Assembly (NCBI RefSeq): GCF_937952055.1
Contig: NZ_CALFYO010000032.1
Coordinates: forward strand, 186,001 to 250,000
DNA: 64,000 nt
DNA from: an uncultured Piscinibacter sp.
GTDB lineage: Bacteria; Pseudomonadota; Gammaproteobacteria; Burkholderiales; Burkholderiaceae_C
Reading direction: 5' to 3'
Shown here: positions 1-9,667 of the stretch, piece after piece
Layout: each line of letters begins with the position of its first letter
Numbering within the stretch: the stretch's first letter is position 1
Made by a program: the position numbers and the translations under genes
The notes under the pieces: generated by a model
The model's input: the letters and a program-made list of their open reading frames with translations, nothing else
Databases searched by the model: none
Told to the model about the DNA's origin: nothing

Positions 1-286
1 GGTTGGCACTGCCGTCCAGCAGCAGCTGCGGGTCGTGCAGCGACACCGAGGCCAGGTCGCCATAGCGGCGCGCGATCGGGAAGCGTCGGGCCAGTTCTGC
101 TTGCAGTTCATCGCGCGTGGCGGTGAACTCGTTCAGCAGCAAGTTCAGACCGGCACGGACCGGGCGCGCCTGCACGCACAGCGTAGGAACCAGGATCGCT
201 CCCAGTGCGGCGCGCAGCAATGCCCGCCTGCCTGGCAAAAACGCGTCGGATCCGCAGCGTCGGACCGAGAACAGCCCGTGGAACAT
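1..286 (-). CDS. DUF1439-like exported protein, N-terminal part (cut by window start)
   Basis: An open minus-strand frame starts at an ATG at 286 and runs off the left edge, giving 95 visible residues. The start is followed by a basic stretch and a hydrophobic segment (residues about 22-42, LRAALGAILVPTL) that looks like a signal peptide. Next comes an amphipathic stretch of the form LNEFTATRDELQAELARRFP, then a segment ending SLHDPQLLLDG. This pattern (a helix with ARRFP, then a beta strand with P-x-L-x-L) resembles the start of DUF1439 envelope proteins or lipoproteins. No cysteine is placed as a clear lipobox. Function is unknown, and the start could lie slightly upstream because the frame stays open. 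Confidence 0.5.
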   Translation of the reverse strand, partial: MFHGLFSVRRCGSDAFLPGRRALLRAALGAILVPTLCVQARPVRAGLNLLLNEFTATRDELQAELARRFPIARRYGDLASVSLHDPQLLLDGSAN

Positions 287-1120
287 GGTGACGAGCTTGC
301 CACACACCTGGTGCGCACTGGGTATCAAGACACTCCACGGCGCTCGACGACCGCTTGCCAACCATCAGAATCACCGGTCTCACGGTCGGGAAGGTGCAGG
401 GACATCGATGACTACTCTTGTCGTCAACGGTCGACTGAGTAGCCGTGCTGGCTGACGGACGCCGCGGCAAAGCGCGCTTGGCCGTATCCCGGAGGTGGCC
501 TATGTGGACTGGACGGCGGTGCACAGATCGCAAGACTTGGGCAGGGGTCTGGCGAGGCTCACGCACGGGGTCGCGAACTTCGCGGCGAGGCTGAACGACG
601 AAGTTCCCAGCGGCTCTCGGGGCTCTGCGCGCGACCAAGCTACCCGTTGCGACGCGTGCGACATCGATCAAGGTGCGCCAGGAGTCGGGCCGCCTGCGGC
701 GGGCGTTAGTGGGCAACCTTTCGCGGCAAATCAACCACTTGCGCGCCTCCCTGGCCGCTTTCGGAGTTCAATAATCAACAAATGAAGATCAGAAATTGAT
801 GGATTTCGACACGATCTTCATCAACGACGAACTTCGACAACGGTTCCGACGGTGGCGGGGTCTGCATCGTTCTGCATAAGACTATTCCAGAAATGCATGA
901 CCCCCCGATCTCTGGTGGTTACCGGGCCATTACACTGGATCGACAATCGTTCCAGCCTGTTTCGCACGTGGCCCGCCGCCGTGATCCGGCGCCGCCGCGA
1001 AACCCGCCGTAACCCCCTCGGCGAAGCGATCAGCGGCATTGGGCAAGCCCTCCGGGCCGTCGAACCGGGCTCAGCAGGTTTGCCCAATCCCGCCTTTTGA
1101 CTTTGAAGATTGGACCTGAC
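287..1120. other. 834-bp stretch with no convincing gene
   Basis: Between the DUF1439-like gene and pckG I find no frame with good start context or recognisable product. The longest frames here (for example 495-785 plus) give low-complexity, arginine-rich translations typical of shadow reading in GC-rich DNA. A 26-codon frame (799-879, plus) is too short to judge. The last 350 bases are less GC-rich than the surroundings and should hold the pckG promoter, but I cannot place a clear -35/-10 pair. An inverted repeat at 1038-1088 is listed separately. Confidence 0.5.
1038..1088. promoter_or_regulatory. Inverted repeat in the pckG leader
   Basis: ATTGGGCAA at 1038-1046 is repeated in reverse complement as TTGCCCAAT at 1080-1088, a 9-bp perfect match with a 33-bp loop, ending 32 bases before the pckG ATG. 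It could form a leader RNA hairpin or be two half-sites of a regulator. What binds it is not visible from sequence. Confidence 0.4.
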
Positions 1121-2989
1121 ATGAATCGTCCCGTGCTGGAAGGGGTGCGCCTGAACGCGCCCGCCTATGTTCGTCATGCCCGGCTGCTGGCCTGGGTCGC
1201 CGAGATGGCGGCGCTCACCGAAGCGAGGGAGGTCTACTGGTGCGACGGTTCGCGGGAGGAATACGACCGCCTGTGCAGCCAGCTCGTCGAGGCCGGCACG
1301 ATGAAGCGGCTCAATCCGGAACTGCGGCCGAACAGCTACCTGGCCTGCAGCGACCCCAGCGACGTGGCGCGCGTCGAGGACCGCACCTTCATCTGCTGCG
1401 AACGCAAGGAAGACGCCGGCCCGACCAACAACTGGGTGGCGCCGGCGCAGATGCGCGAACTGCTGCAGACAGGAGACAAGGCCCTGTTCCGCGGCGCGAT
1501 GCGCGGCCGCACGATGTACGTGGTGCCTTTCAGCATGGGTCCGATCGGCTCGCCGATCGCGCACATCGGCGTCGAGCTGAGCGACAGCCCGTACGTGGCG
1601 GTCAACATGAAAATCATGACGCGCATGGGCCGCGCCGTGCTCGACGTGCTGGGCAGCGACGGCTTCTTCGTGCCCTGCATGCACACTGTCGGGGCGCCGC
1701 TCGAACCGGGTCAGAAGGACGTGGCCTGGCCCTGCAACAAGACGAAGTACATCGTCCATTACCCCGAGACGCAGGAGATCTGGAGCTACGGCTCCGGCTA
1801 CGGTGGCAACGCCCTGCTGGGCAAGAAGTGCTTCGCGCTGCGCATCGCCTCGACCATGGGCCGCGATCAGGGATGGCTCGCCGAGCACATGCTGATCCTC
1901 GGCGTCACCTCGCCGCAGGGCAAGAAGTACCACCTGGCCGCCGCGTTCCCCAGCGCCTGCGGCAAGACCAACTTCTCGATGCTGATCCCGCCGCCGGGAC
2001 TCAAGGGCTGGAAAGTCACCACCATCGGCGACGACATCGCCTGGATCAAGCCGCATGCCGACGGTCGCCTGTACGCGATCAACCCCGAAGCGGGCTACTT
2101 CGGTGTGGCGCCGGGCACCAACCACAAGACCAACGAGAACTGCATGGCCAGCCTCGTGCGTGACGTGATCTTCACGAACGTGGCGATGACCGACGACGGT
2201 GACGTGTGGTGGGAGGGCATGACCGACACGCCGCCGGCGCACCTGATCGACTGGCAGGGCAAGGACTGGACGCCAGCCCTGGCCAAGGAAACCGGTGCCA
2301 AGGCCGCGCATCCGAACGCTCGCTTCACGGTGGCCGCCACCAACAATCCGGCGCTCGACGCCGAGTGGGACAACCCCAACGGCGTGGCGATCGACGCCTT
2401 CATCTTCGGCGGCCGGCGCTCGACCACCGTGCCGCTGGTGACGGAAGCACGCGACTGGACCGAAGGCGTCTACATGGCCGCGACCATGGGCTCGGAAACC
2501 ACCGCCGCCGCGGCCGGCGCGCAAGGCGTGGTGCGCCGCGATCCGTTCGCCATGCTGCCCTTCATGGGCTACAATATGAGCGACTATTTCCAGCACTGGC
2601 TGGACCTGGGCGCGAAGCTGGAGGCCGCGGGCAGCAAGCTGCCGAAGATCTATTGCGTCAACTGGTTCCGCAAGGGCGCCGACGGCAAGTTCGTCTGGCC
2701 GGGCTACGGCGAGAACATGCGCGTGCTGGAGTGGATGGTCGAGCGGATCGAAGGCTCGGGCGGCGGCGAGGAGCATGTGTTCGGCGTAACGCCGAACTAC
2801 GAGCACCTCAACTGGGCAGGTCTGGACTTCAGCCAGGCGCAGTTCGATCAGGTCACGCGCATCGACGCGGCCGAGTGGCGGGCCGAGATGGCGCTGCATG
2901 GCGAGCTGTTTCAGCAGCTCTCGTACCACCTGCCCGAAGCGCTGAAGGCCACCAAGGCGAAGATCGAGGCGCGCCTGGCCTCCGCCTGA
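1121..2989 (+). CDS. pckG: Phosphoenolpyruvate carboxykinase (GTP)
   Basis: Cytosolic gluconeogenic enzyme converting oxaloacetate plus GTP to phosphoenolpyruvate, CO2 and GDP. The 622-residue product has the family's usual length. Visible signatures are the P-loop-like substrate/GTP segment FPSACGKTNFSML near residues 280-292, the metal-binding segment GDDIAW shortly after, the residues RKEDAGPTNNWV near the N-terminus, and the C-terminal WFRKGADGKFVWPGYGENMRVLEW block. I chose the ATG at 1121 over a TTG at 1097 because MNRPVLEGVRLNAPAYV matches the usual N-terminus. The gene is monocistronic, with a strong terminator 21 bases after the stop. It would feed gluconeogenesis during growth on histidine or benzoate, both of which are degraded by genes in this window. 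Confidence 0.97.
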   Translation: MNRPVLEGVRLNAPAYVRHARLLAWVAEMAALTEAREVYWCDGSREEYDRLCSQLVEAGTMKRLNPELRPNSYLACSDPSDVARVEDRTFICCERKEDAGPTNNWVAPAQMRELLQTGDKALFRGAMRGRTMYVVPFSMGPIGSPIAHIGVELSDSPYVAVNMKIMTRMGRAVLDVLGSDGFFVPCMHTVGAPLEPGQKDVAWPCNKTKYIVHYPETQEIWSYGSGYGGNALLGKKCFALRIASTMGRDQGWLAEHMLILGVTSPQGKKYHLAAAFPSACGKTNFSMLIPPPGLKGWKVTTIGDDIAWIKPHADGRLYAINPEAGYFGVAPGTNHKTNENCMASLVRDVIFTNVAMTDDGDVWWEGMTDTPPAHLIDWQGKDWTPALAKETGAKAAHPNARFTVAATNNPALDAEWDNPNGVAIDAFIFGGRRSTTVPLVTEARDWTEGVYMAATMGSETTAAAAGAQGVVRRDPFAMLPFMGYNMSDYFQHWLDLGAKLEAAGSKLPKIYCVNWFRKGADGKFVWPGYGENMRVLEWMVERIEGSGGGEEHVFGVTPNYEHLNWAGLDFSQAQFDQVTRIDAAEWRAEMALHGELFQQLSYHLPEALKATKAKIEARLASA

Positions 2990-3009
2990 GCGGGCCACGC
3001 ACCGAGACA

Positions 3010-3036
3010 AAAGGCCGGCAAGAGCCGGCCTTTGTC
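3010..3036 (+). terminator. Rho-independent terminator after pckG
   Basis: AAAGGCCGGC (3010-3019), loop AAGA, GCCGGCCTTT (3024-3033): a 10-bp perfect stem whose 3' arm ends in T residues. It lies 21 bases after the pckG stop and just before the converging small gene that ends at 3057. The A-run on the other arm means it may act in both directions. Confidence 0.85.
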
Positions 3037-3056
3037 ATGGGGGTGGTGCGTGCGGC

Positions 3057-3311
3057 TCAACGCTCGCGATGGTCGGCCAGCATGGCCGCGGCGCGCAGGT
3101 CGGCCGCGTAACTCGGCTGGGTGGCCTCGTACGCTTCGGCCATAAGCAGCAGCTGCACGGTGGCCTCCGGCACGCCCGGTGCGGGCATGCGCAGCAGGTG
3201 GCCGTAGGACTGCAGCTTCAGGATGGCGCGGGCCAGCCAGTCGGCCAGCTTCGGGGCCATCATGTCGGCGACGCGCACCACCTGGCCGGAAGGCAGGGTG
3301 ATGGTGGTCAT
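3057..3311 (-). CDS. Small conserved-looking protein, unknown function (84 aa)
   Basis: An 84-residue soluble protein starting MTTITLPSGQVVRV, with no signal peptide or membrane segment. Its C-terminal part (QPSYAADLRAAAMLADHRE) resembles the C-terminus of the next gene upstream (DPGFAADLMAAADRHELKD), sharing an A-A-D-L-x-A-A core and a charged tail. The two genes lie in the same direction 30 bases apart and so probably form a two-gene operon reading away from the LysR regulator at 3737. I do not recognise the family. Transcriptional control by the adjacent LysR protein is an inference from the divergent arrangement. Confidence 0.65.
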   Translation of the reverse strand: MTTITLPSGQVVRVADMMAPKLADWLARAILKLQSYGHLLRMPAPGVPEATVQLLLMAEAYEATQPSYAADLRAAAMLADHRER

Positions 3312-3341
3312 GGTGTGAATTCCTTCGGTGTGGACGATGGC

Positions 3342-3620
3342 TCAGGCCTTCTCGTCCTTCAGTTCGTGGCGGTCAGCCGCGGCCATCAGGTCGGCGGCGA
3401 AACCGGGGTCGGTGCGCAGGTAGGCGATGGCGAAGTTGCGCAGCTCGTTGGCTTCCTCGACGACGCTCAGGCGCCGGTTTTGGCGCACCGGGCGGCGCAG
3501 CGAGAACATCAGCGCCTGGGTGAGGCGCGCGGTGGCAAGAGCCAGATTGCTCAATGCCTGGCCGACGCCCAGCGGGCGAGCCGACCGGAAGGATTGCGAA
3601 GGCAGGATGTGGCTGGTCAT
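3342..3620 (-). CDS. Small protein, unknown function (92 aa), relative of its neighbour
   Basis: A 92-residue protein beginning MTSHILPSQSFRSARPLG. The central part is basic (LRRPVRQNRR) and is followed by a helical segment (VEEANELRNFAIAYLRTDPGF) and the AADLMAAADRHELKDEKA tail, which it shares in form with the downstream 84-residue protein. It is first in the putative two-gene operon. Its start lies 116 bases from the GTG start of a divergent LysR gene, with a perfect 7-bp inverted repeat in between. The family is not recognised. Length, strand coupling and shared tail argue that it is real. Confidence 0.65.
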   Translation of the reverse strand: MTSHILPSQSFRSARPLGVGQALSNLALATARLTQALMFSLRRPVRQNRRLSVVEEANELRNFAIAYLRTDPGFAADLMAAADRHELKDEKA

Positions 3621-3687
3621 GGCGTTTACTCCTTGGGCATCGGGATGATGCTGCAGCGCAGTATAGGGTAAACACTCATGCGTTGCA

Positions 3688-3715
3688 GTGAATGCTCTGA
3701 ATACTGGACATTCAC
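3688..3715. promoter_or_regulatory. Likely LysR operator between divergent genes
   Basis: GTGAATG (3688-3694) and CATTCAC (3709-3715) form a perfect 7-bp inverted repeat with a 14-base centre. It ends 21 bases before the GTG start of the LysR gene and lies about 70 bases upstream of the small-gene operon. LysR-type regulators bind dyads of this kind in the divergent promoter they share with their target. Confidence 0.6.
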
Positions 3716-3736
3716 CATCATGATGAACAGGCCTCT

Positions 3737-4687
3737 GTGAACTTCCGCACGCTCGACCTCAACCTGCTGCGCGTGTTCGACGTGGTGATGGCCGAAGGCA
3801 GCATCACCCGCGCCGCCCAACGGCTCTCCATGACCCAGCCCGCGGTCAGCAATGCATTGAAAAGGCTACGCGAAAGTGTAGGTGAAGACTTGCTCACAAG
3901 GGCGCCCAGAGGGGTCCAGCCAACCGCCTTCGGCGAGGCGCTGTGGCCGCAGGTGCGCTCCGCCCTGGGCCAGCTGCGCGCGGCGCTGGAGCCGGGAGAC
4001 TTCGACCCGGCCGCCGAAGCGCGGGTGTTTCGGCTGACCATGGCCGACGCGGTGGCTGCACTGATGCTGCCGGCGCTGATGGCGCGTTTCCAGGCGCTGC
4101 AGGTGCGTGCCCAGGTCGAAGTGCGGCCGCTGCTCGATCGCGACCCCCGTGGCCTGTTCAGCCATGGCGACATCGATTTCGCGATCGGCCACTTCCCGGA
4201 GACGGTGGCCTCGCTGGTGTCGCAGGGCCGCGTGGCACCGCTGCGCCACCGCCGGTTGGCCGAGGGTCGTTACGTTTGTGCGATGCGGTTTGACCACCCG
4301 CTCGCCGAGCAGCCGCTCACGCTCGACGCCTTCTGCAGCGCCAGCCACGTGTTGGTCAGCTTCAGCGGGCGGGCGCATGGCTTCGTTGACCAGGCGCTGA
4401 CCAGCCAGGGTCGCACACGGCACGTCGCGCTGACCGTCAACCAGTTCTTCACCGCCGCGCACGTGGTGGCAGGCTGCGACCTGCTGACCGTGCTGCCCGA
4501 CGGCTTCTTGCCGCTGACCGGCCTGCAGGAGCGCCTGGTGGTGCGCGAGCTGCCGGTGGAGCCCGGCACCGTCTACGCCGACGCGCTCTGGCACGTGCGC
4601 CACGACCGCTCGGCGGCGCACCAGTGGCTGCTCGCGCGCTTCGACGAGGTCGGGCAGGAGCTGGCGGCCGAAGCGGCGCCGACTTGA
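3737..4687 (+). CDS. LysR-family transcriptional regulator
   Basis: A 316-residue LysR regulator. The N-terminal winged helix-turn-helix spans residues about 4-62 (TLDLNLLRVFDVVM, ITRAAQRLSMTQPAVSNALKRLRE). An effector-binding domain of the periplasmic-binding-protein fold follows (about 90-300). A GTG start at 3737 is used because NFRTLDLNLLRVF is the standard LysR opening and the nearby ATG at 3722 is out of frame and quickly stopped. The gene diverges from the two small unknown genes, and a perfect dyad lies between them. Its effector is unknown. The hut genes downstream have their own HutC, so control of hut by this protein is unlikely. Confidence 0.92.
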   Translation: MNFRTLDLNLLRVFDVVMAEGSITRAAQRLSMTQPAVSNALKRLRESVGEDLLTRAPRGVQPTAFGEALWPQVRSALGQLRAALEPGDFDPAAEARVFRLTMADAVAALMLPALMARFQALQVRAQVEVRPLLDRDPRGLFSHGDIDFAIGHFPETVASLVSQGRVAPLRHRRLAEGRYVCAMRFDHPLAEQPLTLDAFCSASHVLVSFSGRAHGFVDQALTSQGRTRHVALTVNQFFTAAHVVAGCDLLTVLPDGFLPLTGLQERLVVRELPVEPGTVYADALWHVRHDRSAAHQWLLARFDEVGQELAAEAAPT

Positions 4688-4717
4688 CGCGCGTCCCGAC
4701 TTCGATCATGCTTCTCC

Positions 4718-4735
4718 AAGTGGTCTAGGCCAGTT
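4718..4735. promoter_or_regulatory. Putative HutC operator before hutU
   Basis: AAGTGGTCTAGGCCAGTT contains TGGTCTAGGCCA, a palindrome with one mismatched pair (10 of 12 bases symmetric). It shares AAGTGGTCTAG with the site between hutH and hutC and CTGGTCTAG-like sequence with the site before the ABC transporter. It lies 40 bases upstream of hutU. The recurrence of one palindrome at three hut promoters is the evidence for HutC binding. Confidence 0.7.
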
Positions 4736-4774
4736 TGCCGAGATCCCTGCGCAACCATCCACGGAGCCGCCGCC

Positions 4775-6504
<1,730 letters not shown>

Positions 6505-6508
<4 letters not shown>

Positions 6509-7095
6509 ACGCCCCCGCCGCACCGCAACGCATCGACATCGACGCACTGCCGGCGCAACGCTGGAAGAACGGCGCGGGTTTCACGCGAGAACTCGCTGCC
6601 GGCCCTGCCGGCGCGGGGCTGGACGACTTCGACTGGCGGCTGAGCGTGGCCGAACTCGAGCGAGACGCGCCGTTCTCGGCCTTTCCCGGTGTCGACCGTT
6701 GCATCGTCCTGCTGCGTGGAGATGGCATGGAGATGCTCTCGCGCGAAGGCGCCATCGTGCACTCGCTGCGGCCGCTGCAGCCCTGGTGCTTCGACGGCGG
6801 AAGCCCGCTCACGGCGCGGCTGGCAGGCACCACCTGCCGCGATCTCAACGTCATGACGCGTCAGGGCCGCTGGCGCGCCGACGTGCGGGTGCTGCACGGC
6901 GCGGCCGCGGTGGCGTCCGGTCAGGTCACCCTGCTGCTGTGCGTGGCAGGCCGCTGGCAGGCCGGCGGCGACACCCTCGCACCGATGCAGGCGCTGCTGT
7001 GGCGCGCCCTGGACGCGCCCCTCACCGTCGCGCCACAGGAGGCGGGCGCGGCTGCGATGCTGCATGTGCGCCTGTGCCAAGACCCCTTCCGATGA
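6505..7095 (+). CDS. hutD: HutD-family protein
   Basis: A 196-residue cupin-like protein of the HutD family. Key visible features are the opening LPAQRWKNGAGFTRELA, the segment DDFDWRLSVAELERDAPFSAFPGVDRCIVLL, and TTCRDLNVMTRQGRW, all characteristic of HutD. In Pseudomonas, HutD is reported to limit hut expression, perhaps by binding an intermediate such as formylglutamate or urocanate. Its exact activity is not settled. The gene overlaps hutU by 4 bases (6505-6508) and hutF by 4 bases (7092-7095), so translation is probably coupled. Confidence 0.93.
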
Positions 7096-8450
7096 GCATG
7101 CTGTACGCCACCGATGCCCTGCTGCCCGGCGGCTGGGCCCAGGACGTGATGCTCGCCTGGGAAGAGGATGGCACCCTGCTGCGCGTCGAGCCCGGGAGCA
7201 CGGCGCCGACGGGCGTGCCGCGCGCCCCTGGCGTGCTGCTGCCAGGCATGCCGAACCTGCACTCGCACGCCTTCCAGCGTGCCTTTGCCGGCCTGACCGA
7301 GTACCGTGCCGCGGCGCAGGACAGCTTCTGGACCTGGCGCGACCTCATGTACCGCTTCGCGCTGCGGCTCTCGCCCGACGATCTGGAGGACATCGCGACG
7401 CTTCTCTACCTCGAGATGCTGCGCTGCGGCTACACCTCGGTGTGCGAGTTCCATTACGTGCACCACGACCAGGCTGGCCGTCCCTACGCCAATCCGGCCG
7501 AGATGTCGCTGCGCCTGGCGCGCGCCGCGCGTCGCGCCGGCATTGGGCTGACGATGCTCCCGGTGCTGTACCAGCACAGCGGCTTCGGCGCCTCGGCTGC
7601 GCGCGAGGATCAGCGACGCTTCGTGCTCGACGTCGACGGCCTGATGCGCATCGTCGAGGCGCTGCGCGCGCAGGGTGTGCGCACCGGCGTGGCGCCGCAT
7701 TCGCTGCGGGCTGTCGGTCCGGCGGCGCTGGCTGAACTGCTCGACGCCATGCAGCGGGTCGACGCGACCGCACCGGTGCACATCCACGTCGCCGAGCAGC
7801 TGCAGGAGGTGCGCGACTGCGAAGCTTGGTGCGGACAGCGGCCGGTGCAGTGGCTGCTCGACCACGCGCCCGTCGACGCGCGCTGGTGCCTGGTGCACGC
7901 CACGCATCTCGACGACCGCGAGCGCGCCGGAGCCCTCTCGCGCGACGCCGTGATCGGGTTGTGCCCGACCACCGAGGCCAACCTCGGCGACGGCATCTTC
8001 GATGCCCCGGCCTGGCACGGTGTCTGGGGCATCGGCTCGGACAGCCACGCCAGCGTCGACGCCGCCGAGGAGCTGCGCCTGCTCGAGTACACGCAGCGCC
8101 TCGCGCGGCTCCAGCGCAACGTGCTCGCCGACGCCGCGCTCCCCGGCGTGGCCGAATCGCTCTGGCTGTCGGCGGTGGCCGGCGGCGCGCAGGCCACCGG
8201 CCGGCCGGTCGCCGGGCTCGTCGCAGGGCAGCAGGCCGACTTCGTCGTGCTCGCCGATGCCGTGCTCGACGGGCTGACACCGGCGCAGCAGCTCGCCACC
8301 CATGTATTCGCCAGCCATCGCCGCGCCAGCATCCGAGAGGTCTGGGTCGGTGGCCGCTGCCGCGTGCAGAATGGCCAGCACGCCGGGGCGGAGGCCGCTG
8401 CCGAGCGCTTCGTGGCCGCGCGCGGTCGCCTGCTCTCCGAACTGGGATGA
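7092..8450 (+). CDS. hutF: Formimidoylglutamate deiminase
   Basis: Amidohydrolase-family enzyme that deiminates N-formimidoyl-L-glutamate to N-formyl-L-glutamate plus ammonia, the first half of the two-step route used instead of HutG-type formiminoglutamase. The 452-residue product has the metal motif LHSHAFQRA (His57, His59), a second metal region VHIHVAEQ, VHATHLDD, and GSDSHASVDAAEELR near residue 315. The enzyme fits with hutG nearby, which hydrolyses its product. The ATG overlaps the hutD stop and its own stop overlaps the hutI start (GGATGA), keeping the four-gene coupled run. Confidence 0.96.
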   Translation: MSMLYATDALLPGGWAQDVMLAWEEDGTLLRVEPGSTAPTGVPRAPGVLLPGMPNLHSHAFQRAFAGLTEYRAAAQDSFWTWRDLMYRFALRLSPDDLEDIATLLYLEMLRCGYTSVCEFHYVHHDQAGRPYANPAEMSLRLARAARRAGIGLTMLPVLYQHSGFGASAAREDQRRFVLDVDGLMRIVEALRAQGVRTGVAPHSLRAVGPAALAELLDAMQRVDATAPVHIHVAEQLQEVRDCEAWCGQRPVQWLLDHAPVDARWCLVHATHLDDRERAGALSRDAVIGLCPTTEANLGDGIFDAPAWHGVWGIGSDSHASVDAAEELRLLEYTQRLARLQRNVLADAALPGVAESLWLSAVAGGAQATGRPVAGLVAGQQADFVVLADAVLDGLTPAQQLATHVFASHRRASIREVWVGGRCRVQNGQHAGAEAAAERFVAARGRLLSELG

Positions 8451-9667
8451 CACCGTCGATCGACCTGCTGCTGCGCAACGTGCGCATCGTCACCTGTACC
8501 GACGCTGCGTGCAGCATCACGCCGCCGGCCTTCGTGGCGATCGTCGGAGGGTTGATAGCCGGCCTCGGGCCGATGTCCCAGCTCGACCCCGACGCGCCGG
8601 TGGCCCAGGAGCTCGACGGCGCGGGCGCCTTGCTCACGCCCGGGCTGATCGACTGCCACACGCACCTGGTGCATGCAGGTCACCGCGCGCGCGAGTTCGA
8701 ATTGCGCCTGCAGGGCGCCAGCTACGAGGACATCGCGCGCGCCGGCGGCGGCATCGTCTCCACCGTCAGGCAGACCCGCGAGGCGGTGCAGGCGGACCTG
8801 CATGTGCAGTCGGCGCGACGTCTGCGCGAGATGATGGCGCATGGCGTCACCACGGTGGAGATCAAGTCGGGCTATGGCTTGTCGCTGAAGGACGAGCTGA
8901 AGTGCCTGCGCGTGGCGCGCGAGCTCGGGCTGCATCATCCGGTCACCGTGCGCACCACGCTGCTCGCCGCGCATGCGCTGCCGCCGGAGTATGCCGGGCG
9001 ACCGGACGACTACATCGCCCATGTCGTCGAGCACATCGTTCCGGAGGCGGCACGGCTGCGTCTGGCCGATGCGGTCGACGCCTTCTGCGAGACGATCGGA
9101 TTCGACCTGCTGCAGACGCGCCACGTCTTCCAGGCCGCGCGGCAGCACGGGCTGCCGGTCAAGTTGCATGCCGAGCAGCTGTCCAACATGCACGGTGCGG
9201 CGCTCGCCGCCGAGTTCGGTGCGCTGTCGGCCGACCACCTCGAGCATGTCGACGAGGCCGGCGTGGCCGCCATGGCCAAGGCGGGCACGGTGGCGGTGAT
9301 GCTGCCAGGCGCCTACTACTTCCTGCGCGACACCCATGTGCCGCCGATCGACCTGTTCCGCCGCCACGGTGTGCCCATGGCCGTGGCCACCGACTGCAAC
9401 CCCGGCAGCAGCCCGACCACGCACCTGCCGCTGATGATGAACATGGCCTGCACGCTGTTCCGCATGACGCCGGCCGAGGCGCTGCTGGGTGTGACACGCC
9501 ATGCGGCGCAGGCGCTGGGGATGTCCGTCACGCATGGCACCATCGAACTCGGCAAGGCCGCCGACCTGTGCCTGTGGAACGTCGACCACCCGGCCGAGCT
9601 GGCCTACGCCGTCGGGGCGAGCCCCTTAAGGGCGCGCCTCCAGCGCGGCCGCCAGCATGCGCTGTAG
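8447..9667 (+). CDS. hutI: Imidazolonepropionase
   Basis: Third enzyme of histidine degradation: hydrolyses 4-imidazolone-5-propionate to N-formimidoylglutamate. The 406-residue amidohydrolase shows the metal motif DCHTHLVHAGHR (His71, His73), TTVEIKSGYGL, VKLHAEQLSN and TDCNPGSSPT. The gene starts within the hutF stop (4-base overlap). Its last 42 bases (9626-9667) overlap the 3' end of the converging hutG gene, so the C-terminal 13 residues are encoded opposite hutG codons. The tail ASPLRARLQRGRQHAL may therefore be an extension beyond the usual end. Confidence 0.97.
   Translation: MTPSIDLLLRNVRIVTCTDAACSITPPAFVAIVGGLIAGLGPMSQLDPDAPVAQELDGAGALLTPGLIDCHTHLVHAGHRAREFELRLQGASYEDIARAGGGIVSTVRQTREAVQADLHVQSARRLREMMAHGVTTVEIKSGYGLSLKDELKCLRVARELGLHHPVTVRTTLLAAHALPPEYAGRPDDYIAHVVEHIVPEAARLRLADAVDAFCETIGFDLLQTRHVFQAARQHGLPVKLHAEQLSNMHGAALAAEFGALSADHLEHVDEAGVAAMAKAGTVAVMLPGAYYFLRDTHVPPIDLFRRHGVPMAVATDCNPGSSPTTHLPLMMNMACTLFRMTPAEALLGVTRHAAQALGMSVTHGTIELGKAADLCLWNVDHPAELAYAVGASPLRARLQRGRQHAL

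Noticed and set aside
495..785. 96-codon frame in the gap before pckG
   Set aside because: No ribosome-binding site of note, no similarity, arginine-rich translation and no conserved pattern.
799..879. 26-codon frame MDFDTIFINDELRQ... before pckG as a leader peptide
   Set aside because: The translation looks better than average, but it is too short, lacks a clear ribosome-binding site and shows no attenuator structure.
821..3010. Very long reverse-strand frame opposite pckG (729 codons)
   Set aside because: It is the antisense shadow of pckG. Its translation is rich in Arg, His and Ala with no domain, while the forward frame has every PEP carboxykinase motif.
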